Source: Stenogyne calaminthoides | Lineage: Eukaryota > Streptophyta > Magnoliopsida > Lamiales > Lamiaceae | Assembly (NCBI GenBank): GCA_037126765.1 | Contig: JBBCBC010000022.1 | Coordinates: forward strand, 372,001 to 436,000 | Direction of reading: 5' to 3' | DNA: 64,000 bases | In this document: positions 53,204 through 64,000 of the stretch, piece after piece | Layout of the letters: the number at the start of each line of letters is the position of its first letter | Numbering within the stretch: the first letter of the stretch is position 1 | Notes under the pieces: generated by a model | What the model was told of the DNA's origin: nothing | Seen by the model: only the letters and a program-made list of their open reading frames with translations | Databases searched by the model: none | Translations under genes and position numbers: made by a program

Positions 53204-54985
53204 TGTTGGGATTATACTGGAAAGTATGCTTTTACTTTGTATAATCAAACTGGATTTCGGTCTTATTTACTGAAATAAATTGTTTATCACTGATGCTTTA
53301 AATATCATCGAATGTTATATATATTTACTGCATAACTGTTCAATAAATAGTACGTGTTACATTGTAGTTAATTTAGTGATACCAGATCACAGAAGATTAA
53401 ATTAACAGTTCCTTGTAACCAAAAGTACACCATTCATGACCTAGATAGAAATGAACAACCCATCGTGAAAGGTTGAAGTGTAAGGCTCAGATTGGCTTGT
53501 CTTGACCAAGAGATTACACTAATGCATGTCTAGTGCATTGAATAGGACCTACAGGAGGACAAATTCTTCAGTACTGAACTAGGAAGAATTAGACCTCAGT
53601 GGTTCGTTATTTCTTAATCTTCGTCCCTTAAATAGGATCGCTTGTGGTTAGTAATTATTGCTATGACTTATTACGGGTAGAGAATCAACGAGATTCAATA
53701 CTTTATATCTTGGGCAATATTATTGGTCACATGCGATTGCTAAGATTTAATACGGAGACTCTTGTGCAGAAAGCACGCTTTGTTCGACGGCCCTTGGTAT
53801 CATACCAAATCTTGCAAGTGGAACTAGTTTCCAGTATGGATAATAATGTTGAACCGTTCTTAACCAAGGACAAAAGATATTAATTAATGGAAAGCTATTT
53901 GGTGGCTTGAATTAATTAATGGGCTAGATAATCTTAAACACGGAAATAATAACGGGAGCCATATTGACCGTAATATGGGTTAAGATGGATAGTGCAATAT
54001 TAATTATGTAGTGGGATTAATTAATATTTATGGGCTTGAATAATATTGTGGCTCAATATTGATAATTCAAGATCCATTGAAAAGTCCAATCCTAATTCTC
54101 CTAAAGGCCCCTCAAGTAGCCCAAACATAAAGTTCAATAACAGAAAAAGGTGTTTAAAAAAAAAAATTGTTGCTATTTTTCCTCATTTTTTTCAAAAAAT
54201 ATGAATAAAAGGGGAGAAAGATTTTCTTTGAATTTTGTTATGGAATGAAGATATGTATTCTTGGAATACAAGATTATCTCATTAAATTCAAGAAATCTCC
54301 CACTTGGTTATTTATATGAAGTTTTCGAAAATTTTGAAAGAATAAGGGAAAGAAAGATTTTCTTGAAAAGATATTAGGAAGATATGCATTCTTGCAATAC
54401 ATGTATATCTCATAAATTCAAGAAGATCCAAATCTTGGAATCTTTATCCTTGTTTTTTCAAAAATGACCATAACAAGAGAATGTGGGATTTTTATGGAAT
54501 ATCTTAATTATGGAGTAAAGAATATATGAAATATATTCAAGATTTCTTGGAGATAAAGAAAAGATTTTTCCTCCCTATTCCATGTTGAAATAGGGGATGA
54601 TTTCTTCATCCCCATGTACAATTCCATGTGCTGGAAAAATTAGTAAATCCACAAAGGTGGTGCAACAAATTTTTTATTTTCCCTTTTGTTAATTGTTCGC
54701 GAGCTTCCTTCCACTGGATTGACGAGCAAGGACTTGGGAATACTTGTGAAGGCTTTTTGATGTGTTCTTATCGACGAGACCATTGCCACTCCAAGAGGTT
54801 AGTTCACGTAAACCCGTAGCAATTCAGCATGCGTAGGATTTATGTGAACTGTTTATATGCATGATTTGTTGTTGAATTATTATTTGAATTAATATAGGGT
54901 TAATTCATGCTAGTAATAATTGTTATAATTAAATCTATATTTAAATATTCATCCCGAATAGATCCGGGCAATTAATTCCCCAACA
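53204..54985 (+). repeat. 3' LTR of element A
   Basis: 1782 bp, TGTTGGGATTATACTGG to AATTCCCCAACA. Closer by eye to the LTR at 60972 than to its own 5' partner. Confidence 0.9.
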
Positions 54986-54990
54986 AGTTT

Positions 54991-55700
54991 GATCCCATAT
55001 TTATAGGCACGAAATCGAACTAGCCGTTGGAGAGCAATTCGAATTTCGGTCTATTTAGGTAGGTCTGTAGACGGATTTGACGTGCTTTAGGGGCGGCATG
55101 GCCGAAAGCATGCAATCTTGTCCTTTCTAGCCTTTATTTGAACCACCTTTTTCGCAGGTATCGAACTCCGTACGTGTGTTGTCGACTTCTCATTGGTTAT
55201 CAAGTACGATTCACAGCACTTGAATAAGCAACAAGGTTGACTTTCTTCTTGTCTGAACACTTGACTCGTACTAGGTAACATTGAAGAGTTACCTGATGGA
55301 GCTGACACAGATCAGTTCGAACACTGATCTGTCTTCCTGATTTAGGTCATCTGTTCGTAAGTTGTCTTAGCACAACTTACTGACATTTTCTTGTTGTCAT
55401 CTGAAGTAGGTCTTCTGAAAGGTCTTCTGTCTCTGCTCATCTAATTCTCAGCTTATCTGCTTCAATCACTATATCTTCATCATCTGATCTTCGAGTTAGC
55501 TGATCTTCTGATCTTACAAGACTTAACCTATACATATTGAGTTCCCCCTCAATATGTGACCTATCTGTTACTTCAGCTGTCTATACACATCAGCTGGTCA
55601 TCTTATCTGCTATCTATATCATCAGTCAGCTAACAGGTCTGAATGGTCCTATTACATTATCTGTTTTGGAACTTTCATCAAAACTACAAATTTCCCAACA
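54991..55700 (+). mobile_element. LTR-like element D, right part
   Basis: Runs from GATCCCATATTTATAGGC to TTTCCCAACA, followed by GCATT (55701-55705). It is the continuation of the sequence that ends CTATGAAGGTTT at 60971 and at 30696, i.e. D was split by element A. TG...CA ends, no coding frame. Confidence 0.65.
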
Positions 55701-55705
55701 GCATT

Positions 55706-56128
55706 AATTTAATAAACATAATAAAATAAAGTGAGTTGATGATGTGTCTCTTTAAAAATAGATTATAACCATATAATAATATATAGACAGCTGTCAAGCA
55801 TGGATAGTTCAAGTGGTTCGAGCTATGAAGAGGAAATATTTATTCCCTCTTCTAGTGATTCCCCTTGTGATAGGGTGGTGTTCCCTCTTTTATGGTAGTT
55901 GCAGTTCTAGTTGTGACGGTTGCGGTTCCAAATTACAGTTTCGGGTGGTCCCCCTCTTATAGTGGTTGCAGTTCTGTTCAACAGCGAGGCGAAACGATGG
56001 TGCCACATGCCCGGTGGTAAAAAAATTTATTATAATTAACAATCTTATAAAACTATTGTAATTGAGTACCTCTTAAAAAAATAAATATATAACGACAGCT
56101 GCCCATGGATTTTACTAATCAATTATTA
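55706..56128. other. Gene-free spacer with an inverted dispersed repeat
   Basis: 55830-56070 is the reverse of the repeat at 13385-13610 (GTGGTTGCAGTTCTG, GGAATATTTATTCCC-like and GGTGGTAAAAAAATT words). No gene. Confidence 0.5.
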
Positions 56129-56361
56129 CCCCGTCCTGGAAAAACGTGCATACCACCTTTATTATCGAGTTTTTGTGAGCGAATTGTTTATTAGTATTTT
56201 AAATGATAAAGTTATTTTTAAAGAGATGTATTATAGATCTACCTCTCATCTATTGCATGCATCTTTAAAAATTATTTTATCATTTTAAATTCTAATAAAA
56301 AACTCGCTCGTAAAAATACGTGAAAACAGTAAACGTGCACTTTTCTTTGGGATGGAGGGAG
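56129..56361. mobile_element. Stowaway-like MITE, 233 bp
   Basis: Ends CCCCGTCCTGGAAAAACGTGC and TTGGGATGGAGGGAG, with TA on both sides (56127-56128, 56362-56363). The same family as 15546-15782, opposite orientation. Confidence 0.85.
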
Positions 56362-56500
56362 TATATAGTACTATATGATTTAAATAAATTAATTTTTAAT
56401 TAGAGCTAGCTGGAGTATATTATGTAAATGCAAATTAAATTTCGTCTACTCTTATTATTATGTGTGAACAAGAATTAATATATAAAATTGCTGCTAAACG

Positions 56501-56633
56501 ATAAAACCGCACGTGGCCGGGCATGTGTTTTTTAATTATTATAATTATTGTTACTATTGCTATTATTATTATTATAAAACCGCACGTGGCCGGGCATGTG
56601 TTTTTTAATTATTATAATTATTGTTACTATTGC

Positions 56634-56646
<13 letters not shown>
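56501..56646 (+). repeat. 73-bp tandem duplication
   Basis: ATAAAACCGCACGTGGCCGG begins at 56501 and again at 56574, each followed by the same TTTTTTAATTATTATAATT and TTGTTACTATTGC. Confidence 0.92.

Positions 56647-56717
<71 letters not shown>
56634..56717 (+). repeat. (ATT)28 microsatellite
   Basis: About 84 bases of uninterrupted ATT at the end of the second 73-bp unit. It probably expanded from the short (ATT)4 end of the first unit. Confidence 0.95.
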
Positions 56718-56811
56718 GCGACACAGTGACACTTGCAATTGGGCAGCTATAAGTAAGTGGTGGTATGTAAATTGTAAAACCACAAATCCTGAAGCAATAT
56801 ATATTATCGAG

Positions 56812-57175
56812 GGGATTTAAATCGAAGTGGTCCCGTAACTTTGCACTTTTATTGAAAAGATCCCGTATATATCATATGTTTCAATTTAGTCCCGTATATT
56901 TTCAATTTGTGTCGATTTAGTCCCAAATCGTCGGAGACTGGTCAAACTACCCGAAAACGACGTCGTTTTAGGGCCGTGTGATACACGCGCCCCTAATTTC
57001 GGTCGGGAATTTATCATAAAATGACGTCGTTTTTGGGTAGTTTGACCGGTCTCCGGCAATTTGGGACTAAATCGGCACAAATTGAAAACATACGGGACTA
57101 AATTGAAACATGTGATATATACGAGACCTTTTCAATAAAAGTGCAAAGTTACTGGACCATTTCGATTTAAATCCC
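56812..57175. mobile_element. Mutator-type MITE, well preserved copy, 364 bp
   Basis: Arms of about 110 bp: GGGATTTAAATCGAAGTGG, CTTTGCACTTTTATTGAAAAG and TTTCAATTTAGTCCCGTAT on the left, and the same on the reversed right side. AAGAAAAATT follows on the right (57176-57185) but is absent on the left. Confidence 0.78.
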
Positions 57176-57221
57176 AAGAAAAATTAAACAATCGCTCAAT
57201 ATTCTTTTACCTACAATAATA

Positions 57222-58364
57222 CTCCCCCTCCCAATTATATAGACTTGTTTTCCTTTTATAAATGTCCCAAATATATAGGCTTGTTTCTACATAAAATAAT
57301 TTTTTTTAATTAATTTCCTAATATAACATTATGCATTAATTATGTTGGAAACTATACGAATCATTAAATAAGGATAAAATAAAAATTTTGTTTATTTAAT
57401 TTACTTTTTTAATATAATTTTTTAATGGGCACGACTATTTACACCCATTAATTTGCTTAGTACACCCACTTCTTTCCCCTTTTTTTTTTTGCTAAACACA
57501 CCCACAATCAAATCTCATGAATTCATTCAAACAAAAAATATATCTTCTTCTCCTCACACCCACGAAACTTTAAATCTTGAATTCTTCATAATTATCCGAC
57601 TTCCTACTTCTCACTCCTTTCTTGAAATCGATATATTTGTCATTATTTTCATTCTATTTTAGTTTGTGTTCTAATTCATTTCAATGTCTGAATATTTTGG
57701 AGAAACACGATCTACCCAAATCTGCTCAAATTTCAAACACGATCCATTTATGAAATCACATATGATCTATTTTATCTTTTATTTTTACAGAAAAAAGTTC
57801 ACAAGTAAAAGAATTTTTTTTACAGAGATCTTGTGCACGTAATAAAAATATACATCCAAACAAATAAAAAAAAAAAGAAAACAAAAACACGATCCATTGT
57901 GCGAACTGTTTTAGAGTGCTGAATGCTACATATATCTTCATTCACAAATTTAAGGTCAGACTCTTTTATAATCATATATAATTGAATATTTTGTCTAAAG
58001 ACTAAGAACTTGTAGGATATGGGGTATCTTGTTTTGACGTCATTGGAAATAAATGAAAATGGCGTGTCACGGCCGATGGGTATTCTACTTTTCAACTTTT
58101 AATTAATTAATTGATAGGCGTGGTAATTGTGTTGTATTAAATGAAACGGACGTGTATTTATTAAAGATGGTGAAAATATTATTTTGAAAGTATAGTTGTA
58201 AATTTAAAAATAAATATACTATGTAAAATTTGAAAATAAGTAAAATATAAGGTGGGTATACTAAGTAATGGGTGAACTTAGTAAATTGGTGGGTGTCAGT
58301 AGCTGCGCCCTTTTTTAATTTGTGTGAAAATTCAAACAAGTCTATTTATTTGGGATGAAGGGAG
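57222..58364. mobile_element. Stowaway-like element with nested element, S2 copy
   Basis: Second copy of 27568-28718, TA-flanked. The nested 9-bp-duplication element lies at 57429-58310. Short frames inside are not conserved with S1. Confidence 0.75.
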
Positions 58365-59525
58365 TACGTCTTTAGACGAATAAAAAAAAAAAAAAACTCC
58401 TATTTTAATATTTGCTGAATAGAAGAACCAGAGAACCGACCTTATCCTCTGTCATTTGAATACAAATGGCTTGCACAAAAAAAAAAAAATTAATATTAAT
58501 ATTAGGTAAGACTTTATGTGAGATAGTCAGGTATATGAATGCTGGCTATTACCGAATTAATATACCCGTAACACCTCTGTGAATTAGGTCTATACATGAA
58601 CTCTATCACAGTTATGTGATTATCATTGTTATGCATAAAAACTTTCCCTATTTAAAAGTACAAAATATTTTTTAAACAGTGATAATTTTTGCACATAACA
58701 GTGATAATTTTTATGTATAACAGTGATAATTTTTATACATAATAGTGATATTAAAAAAATTGAGTTTACGGTGAACTCGGGTTCACACAAATTTTTGTCT
58801 TAATATAAATGAACAAATTTCACAATTTTGTACAAGTTTAAGTTTGTACAGCCTTATTATGTGACTATATTGTTTTTAATTATTAATAGTAAATACTGGT
58901 GATATATAGAAACTCTAAATCACATTTGGTTTCATACTTTTGGCATGAATAGGTTTAGTCCCAATTTTTATGACAATGTACGATTTAAGTATCAAATTAT
59001 AATTTACTGAAAAACACGATGTCGTTTTAGTGCATGTAATCGACACAGCAAATTATCATTTTTCTCAAATTTAAATATAATATTTTATTTTTATCCTTCT
59101 ATTTATTTTTTGTGATAGTATGTACTAAGAAAATTTATTGTATGTATATAAACAAAGTGATAAACGTATCATATTATATATATATATTGTTATTCAATTA
59201 ATAAATATTTTAATTTGTGTGAAGTATAGCAATAATTAAAATGGGTCGACTAAATATCTACTTCTGAACTATTTTACCATTTTTACAAAATTTATACTGT
59301 ACACTCTCATCCACATTTACCCAAGATCACATCCGATTTTTCCGCGACCACATATTCCGTCTTAATTAAATGCATGAGGTAATTAACAAGAAAACAAAAG
59401 TGCAAATGGTCCTGAATAATATTCCCTCCATTTTTTCAATGGAATGACATGTTTTATAATTAATTTTTTATTTTGTATTCCATAGTATGAATTAATGATT
59501 TATGGAATAATAAAAAATATCCAAC

Positions 59526-60181
59526 GAACTTTTATACCTTGAGTTCATATGTTAAAGATCCAGAAAGAAAAAAACACCAATGAAATATGAAAAGTGAAAC
59601 AGAGAAATCGAACCATTTTTTAATAGATTTCATTTTGGGGGGTTTAACACAAACTAAAGACATATATGTTTTTTTTTCAAAATTAATCTTAATTAATATT
59701 ATTTAATTTTTTTAGCAATAATTATTATTAGCTGAAAAATATACACACAACACATTTTGTAGGAAATTTGAAATTACCATTTTAAGGGTAAATATGATAT
59801 ATAGAGGGAGAAAATACCAGAACAACATCTATTATATAAATATTTCAAAAGACTAAAACGACAACTAAATAAAAATGAAGGGAGCATAAATTTAATTATC
59901 TGCGTCATTTTTGTATTTCACTGATATTCCATTCTATTGCATTATTAACACATATTAATATTGTGTATACCGAAATATTTCGGTATTTCGGTATACCAAA
60001 AATTTTATATATTTTCATACCGTTATCGTACCGAAATTTTCGATACGGTAAGTGCGGTATACCGATATTTTCGGTATTTCCCCCACCCCTAATTCTAACA
60101 ACAAAACTCTCTCTCTCTCTCTCTCTCTCTAAAAAGGTTACCACGGAGTAAAATATATATTTAAATTTTTGGTAGTGCATT
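59526..60181. other. Spacer between S2 and element D
   Basis: No gene. 59968-60094 holds inverted CCGAAATATTTCGGTATTTC and GATATTTTCGGTATTTCCCC arms with GGTATACC words, a MITE remnant. A (CT)12 tract lies at 60107-60130. GCATT at 60177-60181 is the left target duplication of D. This segment is deleted from copy 1. Confidence 0.55.
60107..60130 (+). repeat. (CT)12 microsatellite
   Basis: 24 bases of uninterrupted CT. Confidence 0.95.
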
Positions 60182-60971
60182 TGTAGGTCCCGAACGGGTT
60201 TCAGTGAGGGTTGAAGTCTAGAGGGGAGGGGTGAATAGACTTCAAAACTTTTAGTGGATCAGATGTGATTTGCACGTATGTCTGATCAGAGTGCGATGTG
60301 GATCGGTTTGGATCGATATCGACTTCGATCCGCGCAGATCGATTCGGCGTCTATCAGTTTAACTGATGGTGCGGAAGATTAGTTAACCCGTGTGAAAACC
60401 AGTTTTACTCAAACAAAGATTCTGACCAATCTGGTTTGGATCAGATAACTAAAGTGTTAAGCTGATCAGATCAGTAACTTGATGCTAATCTAATCCTGGT
60501 ACAGAATATGCATGTAGATAACAAGAGTAGTGTGCAAGTATGCGTAAAGCAGATTAAAGGCACACGGATTTATAGTGGTTCGGACAACTTGTCCTACGTC
60601 CACTCTTCCCTATCAGCAGGTGCACCAACTTAACCAACTGGACTTAGTTTAATGTGTTAGTCCAACACAATACAACCAACAGATATTTAACGAGTTCTCA
60701 CTCAACCAATCCCAGAAATCCAATCTAGAAACCATAGATATAAATCCTGCTATAACAAACTTAACCTAACAGTGTTTGGGTATAGGATTTGTTTTGTTCC
60801 AACTAGAATACTATCCTATCTGTTAAGTAGCCTAAAGCTAGAGGATAAGTATTCTTGCTAAGAACTAAGAGATGAACACTTAAGAATAAATCTTCGATTT
60901 GGTGTTCTTTGTGCGAAAATTGCTTGTGCTTGAGCTTGATGATAATTTCCGTAACTTTCCTATGAAGGTTT
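60182..60971 (+). mobile_element. LTR-like element D, left part (second copy of the locus)
   Basis: Starts TGTAGGTCCCGAACGGG after GCATT and ends CTATGAAGGTTT at the point where an A-family LTR begins. Contains TTATAGTGGTTCGG and CCTACGTCCACTC, words I associate with long plant LTRs. With 54991-55700 it makes an LTR of about 1.5 kb. Only its last 40 bases (30657-30696) remain in copy 1. Confidence 0.65.
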
Positions 60972-62730
60972 TGTTGGGATTATACTTGAAAGTATGCTTT
61001 TACTTTGTATAATCAAACTGGATTTCGGTCTTATTTACTGAAATAAATTGTTTATCACTGATGCTTTAAATATCATCGAATGTTAAATATATTTACTGCA
61101 TAACTGTTCAATAAATAGTACGTGTTACATTGTAGTTAATTTAGTGATACCAGATCACAGAAGATTAAATTAACAGTTCCTTGTAACCAAAAGTACACCA
61201 TTCACGACCTAGATAGAAATGAACAATCCATCGTGAAAGGTTGAAGTGTAAGGCTCAGATTGGCTTGTCTTGACCAAGAGATTACACTAGTGCATGTCTA
61301 GTGCACTGAATAGGATCTACAGGAGGACAAATTCTTCAGTACTGAACTAGGAAGAATTAGACCTCAGTGGTTCGTTATTTCTTAATCTTCGTCCCTTAAA
61401 TAGGATCGCGTGTGGTTAGTAATTATTGCTTCGACTTATTACGGGTAGAGAATCAACGAGATTCAATACTTTATATCTTGGGCAATATTATTGGTCACAT
61501 GCGATTGCTAAGATTTAAAACGGAGAATCGTGTGCAAGTACGCTTGTTCGATTTGCCCCCTTAGGAGGTTCATAAGTTTTATCATACCAAATCTTGCAAG
61601 TGGAACTAGTTTCCGGTATGGATAATAATGTTGAACCGTTCCTTAACCAAGGACAAAAGATATTAATTAATGGAAAGCTATTTCAGTGGCTTGAATTAAT
61701 TAATGGGCTAGATAATCTTAAACACGGGAAATAATAACCGGGAGCCATATTGACTGTAATATGGGTTAAGATGGATAGTGCAATATTAATTATGTAGTGG
61801 GATTAATTAATATTTATGGGCTTGAATAATATTGTGGCTCAATATTGATAATTCAAGATCCATTGGAAGGTCCAATCTTAATTCTCCTAAAGGCCCCTCA
61901 AGTAGCCCAAACATAAAGTCCAATAACTGAAAAAGGTGTTTAAAAATAAAATAAATTTTGTTGCTATTTTTCCTCATTTTTTTCGAAAAATATGAATAAA
62001 AGGGGAGAAAGATTTTCTTTGAATTTTGTTATGGAATGAAGATACGTATTCTTGTAATACAAGATTATCTCATTAAATTCAAGAAATCTCCCACTTGGTT
62101 ATTTATATGAAGTTTTCGAAAATTTTGAAAGAATAAGGGAAAGAAAGATTTTCTTGATTTTCTTGAAAAAATATTATTGAAGATATGTATTCTTGCATAC
62201 ATGTATATCTCATAAATTCAAGAAGATCCAAATCTTGGAATCTTTATCCTTGTTTTTTCGAAAATGACCATAACAAGAGAAGGTGAGATTTTTATGGAAT
62301 ATTTTAATTATGGAGAAAAGAATATATGAAATATATTCAAGATTTCTTGGAGATTAAGAAAAAAAGTTTCCTCCCTATTCCACGTTGAAAAAATCGGCCA
62401 CCACCTATCTATAAATAGGGGATGATTTCTTCATCCCCATGTACAATTCCATGTGTTGGAAAAATTAGTAAATCCACAAAGGTGGTGCAACAAATTTTTT
62501 ATTTTCCCTTTTGTTAATTGTTCGCGAGCTTCCTTCCACCGGATTGACGAGCAAGGACTAGGGAATACTTGGGAAGGTTTTTTGGTGTGTTCTTATCGAC
62601 GAGACCATTGCCACTCCAAAAGGTTAGTTCACGTAAACCCGTAGCAATTCCGTATGCGTAAGATTTATGTGAACTGTTTATATGCATGATTTGTTGTTGA
62701 ATTATTATTTGAATTAATATAGGATTAATT
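60972..62730 (+). repeat. A-family LTR at the duplicated insertion site, truncated
   Basis: TGTTGGGATTATACTTG onward, preceded by the same CTATGAAGGTTT flank as element A at 30696. Lacks element B. It runs to about ATATAGGATTAATT, about 100 bp short of the LTR end, and then switches to another LTR. Confidence 0.82.
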
Positions 62731-63687
62731 AACTAGTGGACTAGATAATCTTAAACACGGGAAATAATAATCGGGAGCCATATTATTGTGAAATCGTAAT
62801 ATGGGTTAAGATAGATAGTTCAATATTAATTTTATAGTGGAATAAATTAATATTAATGGGCTTGAATAATATTTGATTTAATATTAAAGATTCATAGCCA
62901 ATTGGAGGTCCAATCTTAATTCTTCTAAAGGCCCCTCAAATAGCCCAATTAAAGTCCAATTGATGAAAGGGAGAAGAAAATATTATTGTCTATTTTTTCT
63001 TATTATTTTCTGAAAATTATGGGTAGGAGAGAGAAAAAGATTTTCTTGATTTTCTTGGAAAGATTTTATGGAATAAGTATTCTTGAGATACAAATTTATC
63101 CCATAAATTCAAGAAAGGTAAAAGATCTTATTCCTTCCCTATTTATTTTGATATTTTCGATAATTATGGACAAGAAGAGGGGAGAAGATTTTGTTGGGGG
63201 ATATTTTGGGAAATAGAATATATTGGATATATTCAAAATTGTATCTTGAGGAAGAAGCAAGAAAATTTCCCAATGACCCAATTAGGTCAAAATTTTCGAC
63301 CCCCCTTGTCCTATAAATAGGGGATGAATTTTTCATCCCCCAGACAATTCCATGTGTTGGAAAAATTAGAAATCCACAAAGAATGTGGAAAATATTTTAT
63401 TTTCTCCTTTGTTAAAATCGTTCGTGGACATGGGGCATATTTGAGAAGGCACTTTAGGTTGATCCATCGCCTCAACGGTTGTCTCTACAAGAGGCATGTA
63501 ATCTCGTAACTCCTAGATTCCGCATGCTTAGGATTTACGTGGATTACGTGTACGCATATTTTTAATTGCTTGTTTAATTATTATGTTGAATTGATTTAGG
63601 ATTAATTCATGTTAGTAATTAATTAAATAATTTAAATATGTATTTAAATACACCTCGAATAGATCTGGGCACCCCGTATTTCCCAAT
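62731..63687 (+). repeat. Right two-thirds of a diverged, related LTR
   Basis: From GTGGACTAGATAATCTTAAA, which corresponds to an interior LTR position, to GGGCACCCCGTATTTCCCAATA. Same word order as A (GGGAGCCATATT, AAAGGCCCCTCAA, CTATAAATAGGGGATGA with a TATA-like box near 63314) but much more diverged. 63300-63330 probably holds the LTR promoter (TATAAATAGGGG). Confidence 0.75.
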
Positions 63688-64000
63688 AATATCCACTGAG
63701 AGATTTCCTTGTGTCCACACTACCAGCAAAATCTGAGTCAACAAACCGCTGAAGTGGATTTCCCACATCTTCTGTCTTTTCAAACATGAGACCTAAATCT
63801 GTTGATCCATTCAGATATCTTATGATCCACTTCAGTGCTTCCCAATGAGGTCTTCTAGGGTTGGCCATGAACCTGCTTACTAAACTGATAGCATGTGCCA
63901 GGTCAGGCCTGCTGCAAACCATAAAATACATGATGCTTCCTACTGCATTAGCATAAAGAACCTTACTCATCTGTATCTTTTCCAACTCAGTTTTAGGTGA
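63688..64000 (-). pseudogene. Copia RT/RNase H fragment, interrupted by the LTR
   Basis: Reverse-strand frame: MSKVLYANAVGSIMYFMVCS, RPDLAHAISLVSRFMANP, HWEALKWIIRYLNGSTDLGL, FVDSDFAGSVDTRKSLSGY. This is the RT end and the RNase H start of a Ty1/copia element of a different lineage from A and C. It is cut after SLSGY by the LTR end at 63687 and leaves the window at 64000. Confidence 0.88.

Larger units (their letters stand above)
30697..54985 (+). mobile_element. Copia LTR retrotransposon A, carrying nested elements B and C
   Basis: 5' LTR 30697-38653 (interrupted by B), leader and gag to 41347, nested element C (41348-50654), integrase to RNase H 50660-53086, 3' LTR 53204-54985. Net length is about 8.9 kb without insertions. 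Domain order gag, protease, integrase, RT, RNase H is Ty1/copia. Flanks GGTTT (30692-30696) and AGTTT (54986-54990) are probably a mutated 5-bp duplication. Both lie inside an older LTR (D). The coding frame has several stops and frameshifts, so A is dead. Confidence 0.88.
56812..59525 (+). repeat. Segmental duplication S, copy 2
   Basis: Near-identical to 27191-30632 but without the two hAT-type MITEs and the 54-bp repeat. It begins exactly at the first base of a MITE and lacks that MITE's left target duplication. It is followed by 59526-60971, most of which is missing from copy 1. Confidence 0.88.

Noticed and set aside
56523..56820. Open frames made of Ile/Tyr runs
   Set aside because: They are translations of the ATT microsatellite on both strands.
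63300..63345. Host gene promoter at TATAAATAGGGG
   Set aside because: The same TATA-like box occurs at this position in each A/C-family LTR (for example 38262 and 62412), so it is an LTR promoter.

Overview
This 64 kb window is AT-rich nuclear DNA of a flowering plant. Evidence: spliced exons of a plant family 1 beta-glucosidase, Ty1/copia and Ty3-like LTR retrotransposons with tRNA primer sites, a Mutator-like element (MULE) and many plant-type MITEs. An asterid such as a Lamiales species is my guess; the sequence does not prove it. I see no rRNA, tRNA or CRISPR. The only host gene is the 3' half of the beta-glucosidase (31-2464), itself broken by a transposon.

Layout. 1-8330: the beta-glucosidase exons carry a 702-bp hAT-like insertion. 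The last three exons lie in a 2.83-kb tandem duplication, whose second copy (4648-5193) is dead. Both duplicates carry the same small LTR element with the same 5-bp target duplication; the complete copy is 6361-8325. 8330-18940: gene-free DNA with MITEs, of which one Stowaway-like element has its empty site visible in a paralogous block. 18943-25810: a complete MULE with about 215-bp inverted repeats and a 9-bp target duplication. It holds transposase fragments, a convergent GRF-zinc-finger/coiled-coil/membrane reading frame, and a 3-kb stretch where copia and MULE sequence alternate in small blocks.

27191-63700: a nested retrotransposon complex. A solo-LTR-like element (D) received a copia element (A, 30697-54985). 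A then received a non-autonomous LTR element full of tandem repeats (B, 31916-38024) in its 5' LTR, and a related copia element in reverse orientation (C, 41348-50654) in its integrase region. B, C and the small LTR element have exact 5-bp target duplications; A has 4 of 5. The segment left of A (27191-30632, D-left, start of the A LTR) is duplicated downstream at 56812-62730, where it fuses to another related LTR. The window ends in a reverse-strand copia RT/RNase H fragment.

No gene set here works together as a pathway. The content is a stratigraphy of insertions, duplications and decay, with relative ages readable from target duplications and empty sites. All similarity statements come from reading and aligning by eye; percent identities were not computed.
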